Shown: one piece after another, positions 37,244 through 46,600 of the stretch
How the letters are laid out: each line of letters begins with the position of its first letter
How positions within the stretch are numbered: position 1 is the stretch's first letter
DNA from: JAKAVN01 sp963796565
GTDB taxonomy: Bacteria; Desulfobacterota; Binatia; Binatales; Binataceae
Assembly (NCBI GenBank): GCA_963796565.1
Contig: CAWCMA010000004.1
Location: forward strand, 310,001-374,000
Reading direction: 5' to 3'
DNA length: 64,000 bases
The notes under the pieces: generated by a model
The model's database searches: none
The model's input: only the letters and a program-made list of their open reading frames with translations
Told to the model about the DNA's origin: nothing
Translations under genes and position numbers: made by a program

Positions 37244-38461
37244 ATGGTCAAGTCGTCCAAATCGCTAGAAGAAATTTTCAGCCGCATTCGCGCCGCCAAA
37301 ATGGTCCTGATGGTGATGGAGGAGGGCGAGGACGCGGAGGGCGATCTCGTGATGGCTGGCGAGAAGGTGACGCCGGAGCACGTCAACTTCATGGCGCGTT
37401 ATGCGTGCGGCGTGGTTTCGGTGGCGTTGCCCGAGCGGCGCATGCGCGAGATGGGAATCCCGCTGGTCGCCTCGCCCCAGAGCGAGCTTGCGGATGAGCA
37501 GGCGGGCTCGCTGGTCGAGGCGCGCGAGGGCGTGACTACCGGGATTTCCGCGCATGATCGGGCCCGCACTATCCAGGTGCTGGCGTCCGACAAGAGCGGC
37601 CCGCAGGACATCGTGATGCCCGGTCACGTGCTGCCACTGATGGCGCTGAGCGGTGGCGTCATGATGCGCTTGGCGCGTGCCGAGGGCGCGGTCGACCTGA
37701 TGCGGGCGGCCGGGATGCGGCCGTGCGGCGCGCTTTGCACGGTGCTGCGCGAGGACGGCGATGCCGCGCGCTTGTCCGAGTTGCGCGAGTTTGCCAAGAC
37801 TCACGACCTCCCGGTTCTGTTCGTCAAGGACCTGGTTTCTTATCGCCTGACCAATGAATTGCTGGTACAGCGCGTCGCCGACGTCGACTTTCCGATCGAG
37901 TCCGGAGAGCTCAAGGCCGTGGTCTTCCGCAGCACGGTCGACGGCCGCGAGCACCTGGCGCTGGTCAAGGGCAACGTCGGCGGCGGGCGTCCCGCCCTGG
38001 TGCGGCTCCATTCGCAGTGCCTGACCGGCGATGTGTTCGGCTCACAGCGCTGCGACTGCGGCGAGCAATTGGCCGAATCGATCGAGCGAATCCTGGCCGC
38101 CGAGGCCGGCGTGATTATCTACCTGCACCAGGAAGGGCGCGGAATCGGGCTGGCGAACAAAATCAAGGCCTACGCGTTGCAGGACCAGGGTCTCGATACG
38201 GTCGAGGCCAATTTGCAGCTTGGATTCAAGGAGGATTTGCGCGACTACGGAATCGGCGCCCAGATCCTGCGCGACCTTGGCGTCGGCGAGGCCAGGTTGC
38301 TGACCAACAATCCGCACAAGATCGAGAGCCTGCAAAACTACGGCGTGCGCGTCAGCCGCGTGCCGCTCGAAATCGCGCCGCACCTGGGGAATATCGATTA
38401 CTTGCGCACCAAGAAGGAGAAGCTTGGCCATCTCTTCTCCAGGCTCAAGGTCATCACGTAG
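37244..38461 (+). CDS. ribBA: RibBA-like protein: intact GTP cyclohydrolase II with a degenerate DHBP-synthase domain
   Basis: A 405-residue fusion from ATG 37244 (GTG 37217 would add nine residues). The C-terminal RibA domain keeps the zinc cysteines (SQCLTGDVFGSQRCDCG), GRGIGLANKIKAYALQDQG and TNNPHKI. The N-terminal RibB domain keeps the fold words EGVTTGISAHDR and PGHVLPL, but the acidic loop DDEDRENEGD is replaced by MEEGEDAEGD. The RGGHTEA segment is RLARAEGA, so the catalytic His is lost, and CEL becomes CTV, so the second catalytic Glu is lost. It probably makes only the pyrimidine product, with 3,4-dihydroxybutanone phosphate supplied by another enzyme. Confidence 0.9.
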   Translation: MVKSSKSLEEIFSRIRAAKMVLMVMEEGEDAEGDLVMAGEKVTPEHVNFMARYACGVVSVALPERRMREMGIPLVASPQSELADEQAGSLVEAREGVTTGISAHDRARTIQVLASDKSGPQDIVMPGHVLPLMALSGGVMMRLARAEGAVDLMRAAGMRPCGALCTVLREDGDAARLSELREFAKTHDLPVLFVKDLVSYRLTNELLVQRVADVDFPIESGELKAVVFRSTVDGREHLALVKGNVGGGRPALVRLHSQCLTGDVFGSQRCDCGEQLAESIERILAAEAGVIIYLHQEGRGIGLANKIKAYALQDQGLDTVEANLQLGFKEDLRDYGIGAQILRDLGVGEARLLTNNPHKIESLQNYGVRVSRVPLEIAPHLGNIDYLRTKKEKLGHLFSRLKVIT

Positions 38462-38535
38462 GTTGCGCCGCGGCCGCCCCAAGTGCGGCCCGCGCGACAG
38501 GCGTGACTATCCAAACGGGCGGCGGTTTCAAACCC

Positions 38536-38997
38536 ATGGGACTGAGACATCTGGGGCGAGAGCTCGCGCTCAAGGCGCTCTATCAAATAGATATTCGCGG
38601 CGGCGCCTCGCGTGAAGACCTCGCACTGCTGTTCGAGGGATTCCACGCCGACGACCGCGCGCGCAAGTTCGCGGTCGAGCTGGTCGAGGGGGTGGAACGC
38701 GAGCAAACGGCGCTCGACAAGCATCTGGCGGCCGCGCTGGAGCATTGGACCATCGGGCGGCTTTCGCGGGTCGACCACAATATTCTGCGCATCGGGCTCT
38801 ACGAGCTATTATGGATGAACGAGATTCCCGCGCGCGTTACGATCGACGAAGCAATCGAGCTGGCCAAGGCTTACGGCGATCAGGACTCGGGACGTTTCGT
38901 CAACGGGGTGCTGGATGAGCTTGCGGGGCGGCTGGAACTCAAGCAAAAGGGTGAGGAGCGTGGTGTTGGCGAGCGAGGCTTTGACAAAGGGAACTAG
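38536..38997 (+). CDS. nusB: transcription antitermination factor NusB
   Basis: A 153-residue all-helical RNA-binding protein from ATG 38536. The frame extends far upstream as a shadow of ribBA, so that extension is ignored. Signatures: GRELALKALYQIDIRG, the arginine/aspartate helix FAVELVEGVEREQTALD, WTIGRLSRVDHNILRIGLYEL and TIDEAIELAKAYGDQDSGRFVNGVLD. NusB joins NusE on boxA of rRNA leaders. It commonly follows ribH; here ribH is missing and nusB follows ribBA. Confidence 0.95.
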   Translation: MGLRHLGRELALKALYQIDIRGGASREDLALLFEGFHADDRARKFAVELVEGVEREQTALDKHLAAALEHWTIGRLSRVDHNILRIGLYELLWMNEIPARVTIDEAIELAKAYGDQDSGRFVNGVLDELAGRLELKQKGEERGVGERGFDKGN

Positions 38998-39577
38998 CGC
39001 GTGGTTCACGACGATGCTGAGCGCGCTGCTGCTGCTGGCGGGCTGCGGCTACCAGTTCGCCTCCGCCGGCGCCGGCCTGCCGCAGGACGCCAAGACGATT
39101 TACGTCTCGCGCTTCAGCAACACCTCGCGCTTCACCGGCTACAACGACCAGTTCATGCGTTATCTCAAGGATGAGATCGCCGAGCATAAACGCCTGCAAC
39201 TGGTTGACGAGCCTTCGCAGGCCGACCTCGTGCTGAGCGGCCAGATCCTGCGCGTCGACACCGCGCCGGTGGGCTTCAATAGCGTCTCCGAAGCCAGCAT
39301 GTATCAACAGTTCATGGTGGTGCGCGCCCAGCTTGAAGACCGTCACACCGACAAGGTGCTGTGGGCCAACGTCCTCAATAGCATGGACCAGTTCCCGACC
39401 GTCTCCTCGACCGTCGTCACCACCTCGCCGGAATTCCTCCAGCAGAACCTGCGCTCGCAGGACATCGCCAACCTGCCCGACATCCAGGTCGCACAGACCC
39501 AGCAAGCCGCCTCGAGCACTCAGATGATGACGAAGATGGCGCAAAATATTTATTCCGCGATGTCCGAGGGCTTCTAG
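38963..39577 (+). CDS. lptE: LPS-assembly lipoprotein LptE
   Basis: A lipoprotein of about 204 residues plugging the LptD barrel in the outer membrane. Several GTG codons (38951, 38960, 38963) compete as start; 38963 gives a signal with lipobox LLAGC before GYQFASAGAGLPQDAKTIYV, the characteristic LptE N-terminus. FTGYNDQFMRYLKDEIAEHK and ADLVLSGQILRVDTAPVGF follow. The region overlaps the end of nusB. Position before holA is typical. The C-terminal 40 residues are Gln/Ser-rich. Confidence 0.85.
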   Translation: MLASEALTKGTSAWFTTMLSALLLLAGCGYQFASAGAGLPQDAKTIYVSRFSNTSRFTGYNDQFMRYLKDEIAEHKRLQLVDEPSQADLVLSGQILRVDTAPVGFNSVSEASMYQQFMVVRAQLEDRHTDKVLWANVLNSMDQFPTVSSTVVTTSPEFLQQNLRSQDIANLPDIQVAQTQQAASSTQMMTKMAQNIYSAMSEGF

Positions 39578-39640
39578 CCCCGCGCGCGCCGGAATAACCC
39601 GTCCGGATAACCGTGCGTGGCGTGAGGAGGGAGGCGGGGA

Positions 39641-40720
39641 ATGGCGGTTGAGACGGCGCTTTCCATTCTTCGCGCGGGCGAGCGCGCGACGCTTCCCCGG
39701 GCGATCGTAATCAGCGGCGCGCACGCATTTTTGCGCGAGTACGTCTTCGACACCGTGCGACGCCGGATGCTGCGGCAGGGGATGAAGTATCGCGGCTTCC
39801 AGGTGGGCGGCGCGGAGGGCTTCGACGCCGTGCTCGCCGAGTTGCGCGAAGCCGACCTGTTTGCACCGGTGCGGGTCGTCGGATGCCGCGTGCTGCGCTC
39901 GCATCGCGGTGGTGGAGAGCAGAGCGACGACGACGACGGCGCGTCCTCCAGCGGCTCGCGTTCCGGCGCGGGCGGCGGTGAAGCGGCGCTCGCCGAGGCG
40001 CTCGAGACGATGCGCGGTCCGGGGGCGCTAATTATCGTCTACGAGCGCGACGCAGCGCCAGCCAAAATCCGCCGCGCGGTAGAGCAGGGCGGCCTGGCGA
40101 TAAACTGCCCGCGCCCGTACGACAACCAGCTCGCGCAATTCGCCGAGGCCTTCGCCCGCGCGCAGGATTTGCGCCTCGGCCCCGGCGTCGTCGAACTGCT
40201 GATCTCGCGCCACGCCGGCGATCTCGCCGCTATCGCCAACACTCTCTCCAAGGCCGCGATCCTTCTTGAACCCAGCGCCACGCTCAGCCCGGGCGACCTT
40301 GGCGAACCGGCAGCGGCCAAAATACCCGACCTGTTCGAACTGGCCGAGGCGCTCTCCAAGGGGCGTGCTGCGGCGGCGCTTGCGGTGCTGGGGCGCGCGA
40401 TCGCCGCGGGGCGCGATCCGTTCGAATTGCTGGCGGTCGAGATAGCTCCGGTGATGCGGCGGATGATGCTGGCGGCGTCGCTGGCGGCCCACAAGCAGAG
40501 CACGCCGCAAATTGCCGCGGCGCTCGGAATGTCGCCGTCAAGCCCGCTCGCGACGCGCGCGATCGAGGGCGCGCGCCGCTTCGGGATCGCGCGCCTTGCC
40601 GAAGCCTATCGGCGGGTCTCGCAGCTCGACGCTGACTTTAAGAACGGGCGGATCAAGGAGCGCGAAGAGGCTCTGGCCGGGATGCTGCTCGAGCTGATGT
40701 CGCCGCAGACCCGTGCCTGA
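39641..40720 (+). CDS. holA: DNA polymerase III delta subunit
   Basis: A 359-residue clamp-loader subunit. N-terminal PRAIVISGAHAFLREYVFDT is the RecA-like start typical of HolA, VGCRVLRSHRGGG and GALIIVYERDA lie in the first domain, and LISRHAGDLAAIANTLSKAAIL is the conserved helical lid. KIPDLFELAEALSKGRAAAALAVL continues the family pattern. An acidic Ser-rich insert (about 90-110) is unusual. It follows lptE, as in many genomes. Confidence 0.9.
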   Translation: MAVETALSILRAGERATLPRAIVISGAHAFLREYVFDTVRRRMLRQGMKYRGFQVGGAEGFDAVLAELREADLFAPVRVVGCRVLRSHRGGGEQSDDDDGASSSGSRSGAGGGEAALAEALETMRGPGALIIVYERDAAPAKIRRAVEQGGLAINCPRPYDNQLAQFAEAFARAQDLRLGPGVVELLISRHAGDLAAIANTLSKAAILLEPSATLSPGDLGEPAAAKIPDLFELAEALSKGRAAAALAVLGRAIAAGRDPFELLAVEIAPVMRRMMLAASLAAHKQSTPQIAAALGMSPSSPLATRAIEGARRFGIARLAEAYRRVSQLDADFKNGRIKEREEALAGMLLELMSPQTRA

Positions 40721-40816
40721 GCGGCAGGCGGGCGCGATCAGTCGGAGGCTCGAGCGCCTGCCGAGGAAGTGACGGTTAGAAATCTCGCGGGAGACGTTTC
40801 CCCCCGTGAGAGACGT

Positions 40817-41104
40817 TCAGGATTTGGCGGCGGCCTGCTTGCGATGCAACGCGCGGGAGAGCCGTGCGACCTTGCGCGCCGCGGTGTTGCGATGAAGCGC
40901 GCCCTTGCCGGCGGCCTTATAAAGCACGCGGGTCGCCTGGCGCAACTCCTGCTGGGCACCACCGGGGTCGGCACCCTCGATTGCCTGTATGGCTTGCTTG
41001 ACCGCGGTATGCACGCGGGTCTTTATCGCACGATTGCGATCGCGCCGCTTGAGGCTCTGGCGATGGCGCTTCTCTGCTGATGGATGAACTGGAATATGCG
41101 GCAT
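40817..41104 (-). CDS. rpsT: 30S ribosomal protein S20
   Basis: A 95-residue basic helical ribosomal protein. The family N-terminus is seen in PSAEKRHRQSLKRRDRNRAI then KTRVHTAVKQAIQAIEG, and the C-terminal helix with GALHRNTAARKVARLSRALH is nearly universal. It is convergent with holA, leaving about 95 bp in which no clear terminator was found. The upstream gap to mazG (about 180 bp) contains a repeat. Confidence 0.95.
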   Translation of the reverse strand: MPHIPVHPSAEKRHRQSLKRRDRNRAIKTRVHTAVKQAIQAIEGADPGGAQQELRQATRVLYKAAGKGALHRNTAARKVARLSRALHRKQAAAKS

Positions 41105-41158
41105 AACCAGTATTAGCTAACAGTGCCTGCGCGTCAGGTCAATATGCCGCGGGATCCC

Positions 41159-41280
41159 CTCTGACCTCCTTCCGTGATTTGGGGGAAGAATGAGGCCGCG
41201 CCGAGCGACGAAGCGCTGGATACTTTCCTCTGCGGCGCTTCTTCGTCCTGATCCTTTCCTGCGAACGCTTCCCTCACGCG
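41159..41280. repeat. MITE-like intergenic repeat, second copy
   Basis: The element lies between the minus-strand genes mazG and rpsT. Arms CGACGAAGCGC (41206-41216) and GCGCTTCTTCG (41235-41245) are complementary with one mismatch. The left end ctctgacctccttccgtgatttgggggaag resembles the end of the element near 1310-1340 when that one is read on the other strand. Similar arm words and G-runs suggest one dispersed family. Its location upstream of rpsT means it may carry or affect the rpsT promoter. Confidence 0.45.
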
Positions 41281-41286
41281 ACACGG

Positions 41287-42099
41287 TCAGCGGCTCTCGT
41301 CGTTGCCAAGCGTCCGCTTGGCCTCCTGCCAGAGGTCTTCGATTTGCTGCGGGTCAAGCTTGGCGAGTTCGAGTTTGCGTTCGGTCGCGGCGCGCTCGAC
41401 CTGCTTGAAGCGCTCGATGAACTTCTCACAGGCGCGGCGCAGCGTCGTCTCCGCGTCATGGCCCACGAAACGCGGGGCGTTGGCCAGCGCGAGCATCGCG
41501 TCGCCCATCTCCTCGGCCGCATGGTCGCGATCGCCGTGCGTCAGCGCCGCGCGCGCCTCCGCGATTTCTTCACTGACCTTGTCGAGCACCGCCGCCGCCT
41601 CCGGCCAGTCCATCCCGGCGCTGCGCGCCCGCTCGCCGAGTTTCTGCGCCCGCGTCAGCGCCGGCAGCGCGCGCGCTATGCCGTCGACCGCCGAAGTTGC
41701 AGCCGCCGGCGCGCGCTCCTGTTGCTTGAGCTTGTCCCAGTTTTGGACGACTTCGGCCGAGGTTTCCGCCGCGACGCCGGCATAGACGTGGGGATGGCGC
41801 CGCACTAGCTTTTCACGCGCCCGCCGCAGCATCCCAGCGACCTCCACGCCGCGTTGCTCTTCGACGATATTCGCCGCGAACAGCACCTGCACGATCAGGT
41901 CGCCGAGTTCGTCGTCGATCTCACGATCGCCACCGTGCTCGATCGCATCGGCGGCTTCGTACGCTTCCTCCACCAGGTGGCGGGCGGAGGCCGGGAGGGC
42001 CTGCTCGCGGTCCCACGGGCATCGCTGCCGCAGTTCGCGAACCACCTCGAGCAGGGCAAGAAATTCCTCTGCCGCGCCACGCGTCGCCGCTTCATCCAT
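41287..42099 (-). CDS. mazG: nucleoside triphosphate pyrophosphohydrolase MazG
   Basis: A 270-residue tandem-domain MazG that hydrolyses canonical and non-canonical NTPs to NMP. Catalytic EExxE and ExxD motifs are seen in the first domain (RHLVEEAYEAADAIEHGGD and DDELGDLIVQVLFAANIVEE) and partly in the second (KVSEEIAEARAALTHGD, EEMGDAMLALANAPRFVG). CPWDREQ near the N-terminus is diagnostic. Typical length. Confidence 0.95.
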   Translation of the reverse strand: MDEAATRGAAEEFLALLEVVRELRQRCPWDREQALPASARHLVEEAYEAADAIEHGGDREIDDELGDLIVQVLFAANIVEEQRGVEVAGMLRRAREKLVRRHPHVYAGVAAETSAEVVQNWDKLKQQERAPAAATSAVDGIARALPALTRAQKLGERARSAGMDWPEAAAVLDKVSEEIAEARAALTHGDRDHAAEEMGDAMLALANAPRFVGHDAETTLRRACEKFIERFKQVERAATERKLELAKLDPQQIEDLWQEAKRTLGNDESR

Positions 42100-42175
42100 G
42101 ACTAAAACTCGCCCACGCGGCCGCCATCATCTGTTTCGTCACTGCGTTGTCAGGCCGTACAAGACCGCAACTCTG

Positions 42176-42673
42176 TTACTGCCGAACCCACTCCTCGTTT
42201 ATGGTCACTGCAGTCGAGCCAATGCCGATGGCCTTTACGATCTGGCCCTTGTTTCCAACTGCAATCGCTTCCGCGTGAGTCGCTGTCTCACAATCGCCAG
42301 CAGACGCAACAGGAACTATTGTCACCGAAACCGTGCCGGTTCCGTCGGAACGGAGCTTATAGGTACCTGTCGCTGTATATTGGCAGACCTTTCCATTGAA
42401 GTTTTCGGTTTCGACACCGCTAAGCCTCCCAAAACAGTTGGAGGTATACTGGCCGACGCCCGCGAAGTAACCCTGACTATTCACCAAAATTCCCGAAAAG
42501 CTGATACTATAGCGCCCACAAATACCGAACGTATTTGAGGTTTCGTCTGCTCTAGGTTGCGCCAGGGTCGTAGTGGAACCTGCGACTATCAGGCCCGCAG
42601 AGACGGCGAGGACGGCGCGGAGTACCAGTGAGCGCATACGATGCATTCGTGCAAAACGCGAGATCAGTTTCAT
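42176..42673 (-). CDS. hypothetical secreted protein with paired cysteines
   Basis: A 165-residue protein. ATG 42673 is preceded by GGTAAGGAGTCTC, a strong ribosome binding site; the open frame extends 15 codons further. The signal peptide includes LVLRAVLAVSAGLIVAGSTT and ends at TLAQP. The mature part is beta-rich with four cysteines (FGICGRYS, TSNCFGRL, GKVCQYTA, AGDCETAT), probably two disulfides. No family recognised; extracellular or periplasmic. Confidence 0.75.
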   Translation of the reverse strand: MKLISRFARMHRMRSLVLRAVLAVSAGLIVAGSTTTLAQPRADETSNTFGICGRYSISFSGILVNSQGYFAGVGQYTSNCFGRLSGVETENFNGKVCQYTATGTYKLRSDGTGTVSVTIVPVASAGDCETATHAEAIAVGNKGQIVKAIGIGSTAVTINEEWVRQ

Positions 42674-42787
42674 GAGACTCCTTACCGGGAATTTCCTTTT
42701 TTGACTTTTCAATTTCAACGATTTCGATAGATGAAACGGCTTTCCTCGGCACTTGGTCCTTTCGAATTCCTGGCGGAGTGCCGCTTC

Positions 42788-43450
42788 CTACGGCGCGATC
42801 ACCGGCTGGATGACTTTTTCCATGAGAAACGCCGACAGGTCCCGGATCGCATCCACCGTGATTTCGTGGCCGCAGTCGTATTCGCGATAAGTCAGCGGCA
42901 GCTTGAACTTGCGTAAGCGCTCGACCGACTGGCGTGCCTTGGTTATCTCGATCATGTCGTCGGCGCGCCCGTGCTGCACCAGCGTCGGCAGTCGTTCTAG
43001 GGCGTCGCGATCGCCGGAATAGTCGGCAAGCTCCTCGGGAAACCAGGTCGAGAGCGCGACCAGCGCGGCAAAGCGCTCGGGATGACGAATCGCCAGATTG
43101 TAGGCCATCACGCCACCTTGGCTGAATCCCATCACGATAAGCTTGCGGCGGTCGATGGGGTAGCGCTCGAGCGCGGCGTCCACGAAGCGCATCAGGCGGT
43201 CGGCCGCCTGGCCCATCGCTTCCATGTCCGGCGGTGCGCCCATCCGCAACTGGTACCAGCCGTAGCCGTTGACCGCGCCGATCTCGACTTCGACCGGGCC
43301 TTGCGGACAGAGCGTCAGGCATCGCCCGCGCGCGATATACGGCGCGAGACCCATCAGGTCGAGCGCGTTGGAACCCTATCCGTGCATCGCGAGAATAGTC
43401 GGATGCGATCCGTCGCCCGCGGGCTCGAAGGCGGCGTGAACCAGGTCCAT
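42788..43450 (-). pseudogene. phospholipase/carboxylesterase-type hydrolase interrupted by an in-frame TAG
   Basis: Reading from ATG 43450 gives MDLVHAAFEPAGDG..TILAMHG, then TAG at 43378-43376, then GSNALDLMGLAPYIA and the rest of an alpha/beta hydrolase in the same frame to 42788. The stop sits inside the HG-x-GSN oxyanion-hole motif. Downstream the nucleophile elbow GFSQGGVMAYNLAIRHPE, VQHGRADDMIEI (Asp) and YDCGHEI (His) are intact, and no other defect is seen. It is either a very young pseudogene, a base error, or a readthrough gene. Restarting at ATG 43354 would lose the oxyanion hole. Confidence 0.85.
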
Positions 43451-43599
43451 CGGCGTAGCCTCCTCGATTCGAGTGCGGCCATCATAGACCGCGACCGGCG
43501 CCGCCCGCCAGTTGCGCGCCGCGAGGCTGTTCATATCAGCCGTCCGTTCAGTGATGCGCTTACTTCAGGTGAACGGCGGCAGCGGTTATGTTAGCTCTG

Positions 43600-43629
43600 C
43601 CGTGGCGCGGCCATTTGGCCGCGCCACGG
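43600..43629. repeat. perfect 13-bp stem-loop in the leader of the glycosyltransferase gene
   Basis: CCGTGGCGCGGCC (43600-43612), loop ATTT, GGCCGCGCCACGG (43617-43629). It lies 15 bp before GTG 43645, which has a GAGGGGG box. The frame also opens at ATG 43588, but then the hairpin would be translated. Without a T-run it is not a canonical terminator; an attenuating or mRNA-stabilising role is possible. Confidence 0.7.
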
Positions 43630-43644
43630 GACTATGAGGGGGTT

Positions 43645-46600
43645 GTGGAAGATAGAGTAGGGAGGCGCGATTCAGTCCCGCGCGAAAGGGTCGAGGCCGT
43701 GCGGCGAAGCATTTCGCACACGCGCTGGCGATGCTCCCCATCGATCGGGCTTGTCGCGTCACTGATGCTTATGGCGCGCGCCGGCGTGTGCGCGGCCGCC
43801 GATGTGCCGGCTCCGGCGGCAGTAGCACAGACCGGCAAGCTGCCGGGGATGATCTCCGGCCTGCTGCTGCTCGCGCTTCTTTGCTACTCGGTCTACGTCT
43901 ATGGCGCTCCGTTGCTGAGGAATCGCGACCGTTCGCTCGCATGGGCGCTGGCGATTCTTTCGGGAATCGCGATCGTCAAGCTCGCGCTGCTTCCGCTCTT
44001 CAGCGGATATTCGAACGACGTCTCCAGCTACGAAGCGTGGGCGCTCCAGATGAGCGCCGTAGGCCCCGCGGGCATCTATCGCGCCGGCTACTTTCTCGAC
44101 TATCCGCCCGGCTACCTCTACGCACTGTGGCTCGCGGGAATGGTCGCGAACGCGGTCGGCGCGGGCGGCGTCGCGCTCCGGATGATTGTCGAGGCCCCGG
44201 CGCTGTTGGCTGATTTCGTGCTCGCGCTGCTGGTCTTTATTTTCGTGCGGCGCACCGCGCCGGCGCGGCGCACGGCGGCTTACGTCGCGATGCTGCTGGT
44301 GGCGCTCAACCCCGCGCTCGGCTTCGACACTGTCGTGTGGGGCCAGAGCGACTCGGCGCTGACGGTGGTGATCATGCTCAGTGCGGCCCTGGCGCTCGAC
44401 GGCGAGTTCGAGTTGGCCTGGGGGTTGGCCGTGCTGAGCGTGCTGGTGAAGCCGCAAGCGTTGATGTACGTGCCGGTGCTCGGATTGTGGACGCTGCTGA
44501 AACTGCCGTACTCGAAGTGGTGGCGTTCGGCGCTGGCCGCCGTGGTGGTGGCGGTGGCGGGCGTGCTTCCATTTCAGTTCGGCCATCCGTGGTACTGGAT
44601 TGTCGAGCTGTACCACTCGACCGCGGCGTACTATCACGAGACCTCCGTCAACGCGTTCAACCTGATGGCGCTGATGGGCGGGCTGCGCAAACCGGACTCC
44701 GACACGGTCGCGGGAATCTCGTACTTCAGTCTGGGGATGGGGTTGCTGGCGCCGCTGTATGGGTTTGTCGGATGGCGGCTTTGGAATGAGCGTTCGCCGC
44801 GCGGACTGATGTTCGCGACTTTCTTGGCGGTGTTCGGATTCTTCATGATCGCGCCGCGCATGCACGAACGCTACCTGTATGCCGGGCTGGTCTTCGCCGC
44901 GCCGCTAGCGGTGGAGGGCGCGGAGATGGCGGCGGTGTTCGCGATCCTCACGGCCACCTGCCTGTTCAACCTCGCGTACGTCCTGCATACGCTCGACACC
45001 ACGGTGTTTCTCGATTCGCGCGACGGGCTCGCGATGGCGGCGGCGGCTATAAACGTCGTGGCGTTCGCGCTGGCGGTGGACTACGGCCTCGGTCTGGCCG
45101 ACGGCGCGGGCCCGCTCTGGCGAAAGCTCACCAGCTCGCTCGGCGGCCGGCTGGGCCGACTCGACGATGGTTCCACGGACGCTCGTTCGCGCCAGGACGC
45201 CGCTTCGCGGGACGCCGCTTCGATCGAGCGAGCGCCCGAGCCACTGATCGCTATTCCATGGTTGCGCGCCGACAGGATCGTACTGGCGGTGCTGGTCGCC
45301 GTCGCCGCCGCGACCCGCCTCTGGCATCTCGGCCACCCGGCGGAGATCGTCTTCGACGAAGTTCATTTCGTCGCGCAGGCGCGCCATTACATCCGCGCCG
45401 AGCCATTCCTCGATCCGCATCCGCCGCTGGCCAAGCTGGTGATCGCGGCCGGCATCCTGCTCTTTGGCGATCATCCGTGGAGCTGGCGGATTGGCAACGC
45501 GCTTCTCGGAATCCTGCTGGTCGCGCTGACCTACATGCTGGGGCGGCGGATGTTCGCCTCGCGCCTGGCGGGCGCGCTGGCGGCCTCGTTTATCATCTGC
45601 GACGGGATGTTCCTGGTGGACTCGCGCGTCGCGGTGATCGATATCGTCTACCTGACCATGGCCGCGTGGTCGTACCTGCTGCTGTTCCGTTTCGCCGAGG
45701 CGACCGGGCCTCGCGACCGCCGCCGCACGCTGGCCGCGATGGGGATTACGCTGGGACTTTGTCTCGCCGCGAAACTGTACATCCCGGCGGTGACCTTCTT
45801 ACTGTGCGCAGGTTTCATGGTCTATTTCATCATGCGGACCCAAAAGTCGGCGCCGCTGACGGCGCGCGTCTGGCGTACCGCCGGCGCGCTGGTGATGGTC
45901 GGAGCGTTGAGCGCGGCGGTTTATATAGCGGTATTCCTCCCGCATTTCGTGCTCGGGTGGTGGGCCGGGATCTCGGACCTGGTCCATTATTATGGCGACG
46001 TGATGTGGTACGAGCGCAGCGTCGAGGCCGCGACGCATCCGTACTCCTCGCCGTGGTGGAGCTGGCCGCTGATGCTGCGGCCGATCGCGTATTGGCAGAA
46101 CTTTCCGCCGCAGGGCAAAGTCGCGACGATCTGGGGCGGAGGGAATCCGCTCCTATGGTGGGGTGCGCTCACCGCAATCACGATCACCGCCGTGCGCGCG
46201 CTGGAGCGGCCGAACCCTGCACGCTCGTTCCTGGTCCTCGGTTACCTTGGGTATCTCGCGATCTGGATTCCGGTCGGACGCACGCTGTTCCTGTATCACT
46301 ACATGCCGTCGGTCTACCTGGGCTACCTGGCGCTCGCGGCGATCCTCGCCGACGCTTGGCGGGGCAAAGCCGAGATGTGGGAATGCGCCGCGCTGCTCGT
46401 GACGATGGTGCCGGTGTGCCTGCTGGGGTTCGGCTTTTGGGGGGGACTGTTCCCGGGCGCGGTGTTGGCGTTATTTGCACTCTATCTGGTCCTCGCCGAG
46501 ATACTTCCTGGCAGCGTTCCCGATTTAGCGCCGGCGCGATGGGGGCCGAGGCTGGTCGCGATCGCCTTCGTAGGCGCGGCGGCGATCCTCTTCGTCTATT

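Noticed and set aside
38017..38997. NusB with a 173-residue N-terminal extension
   Set aside because: The extension is the out-of-frame shadow of ribBA; ATG 38536 gives a normal-length NusB.
43759..44865. Long minus-strand frame opposite the glycosyltransferase
   Set aside because: Composition is dominated by Arg, His and Gln, typical of antisense frames in high-GC DNA; the plus strand carries GT-C motifs.
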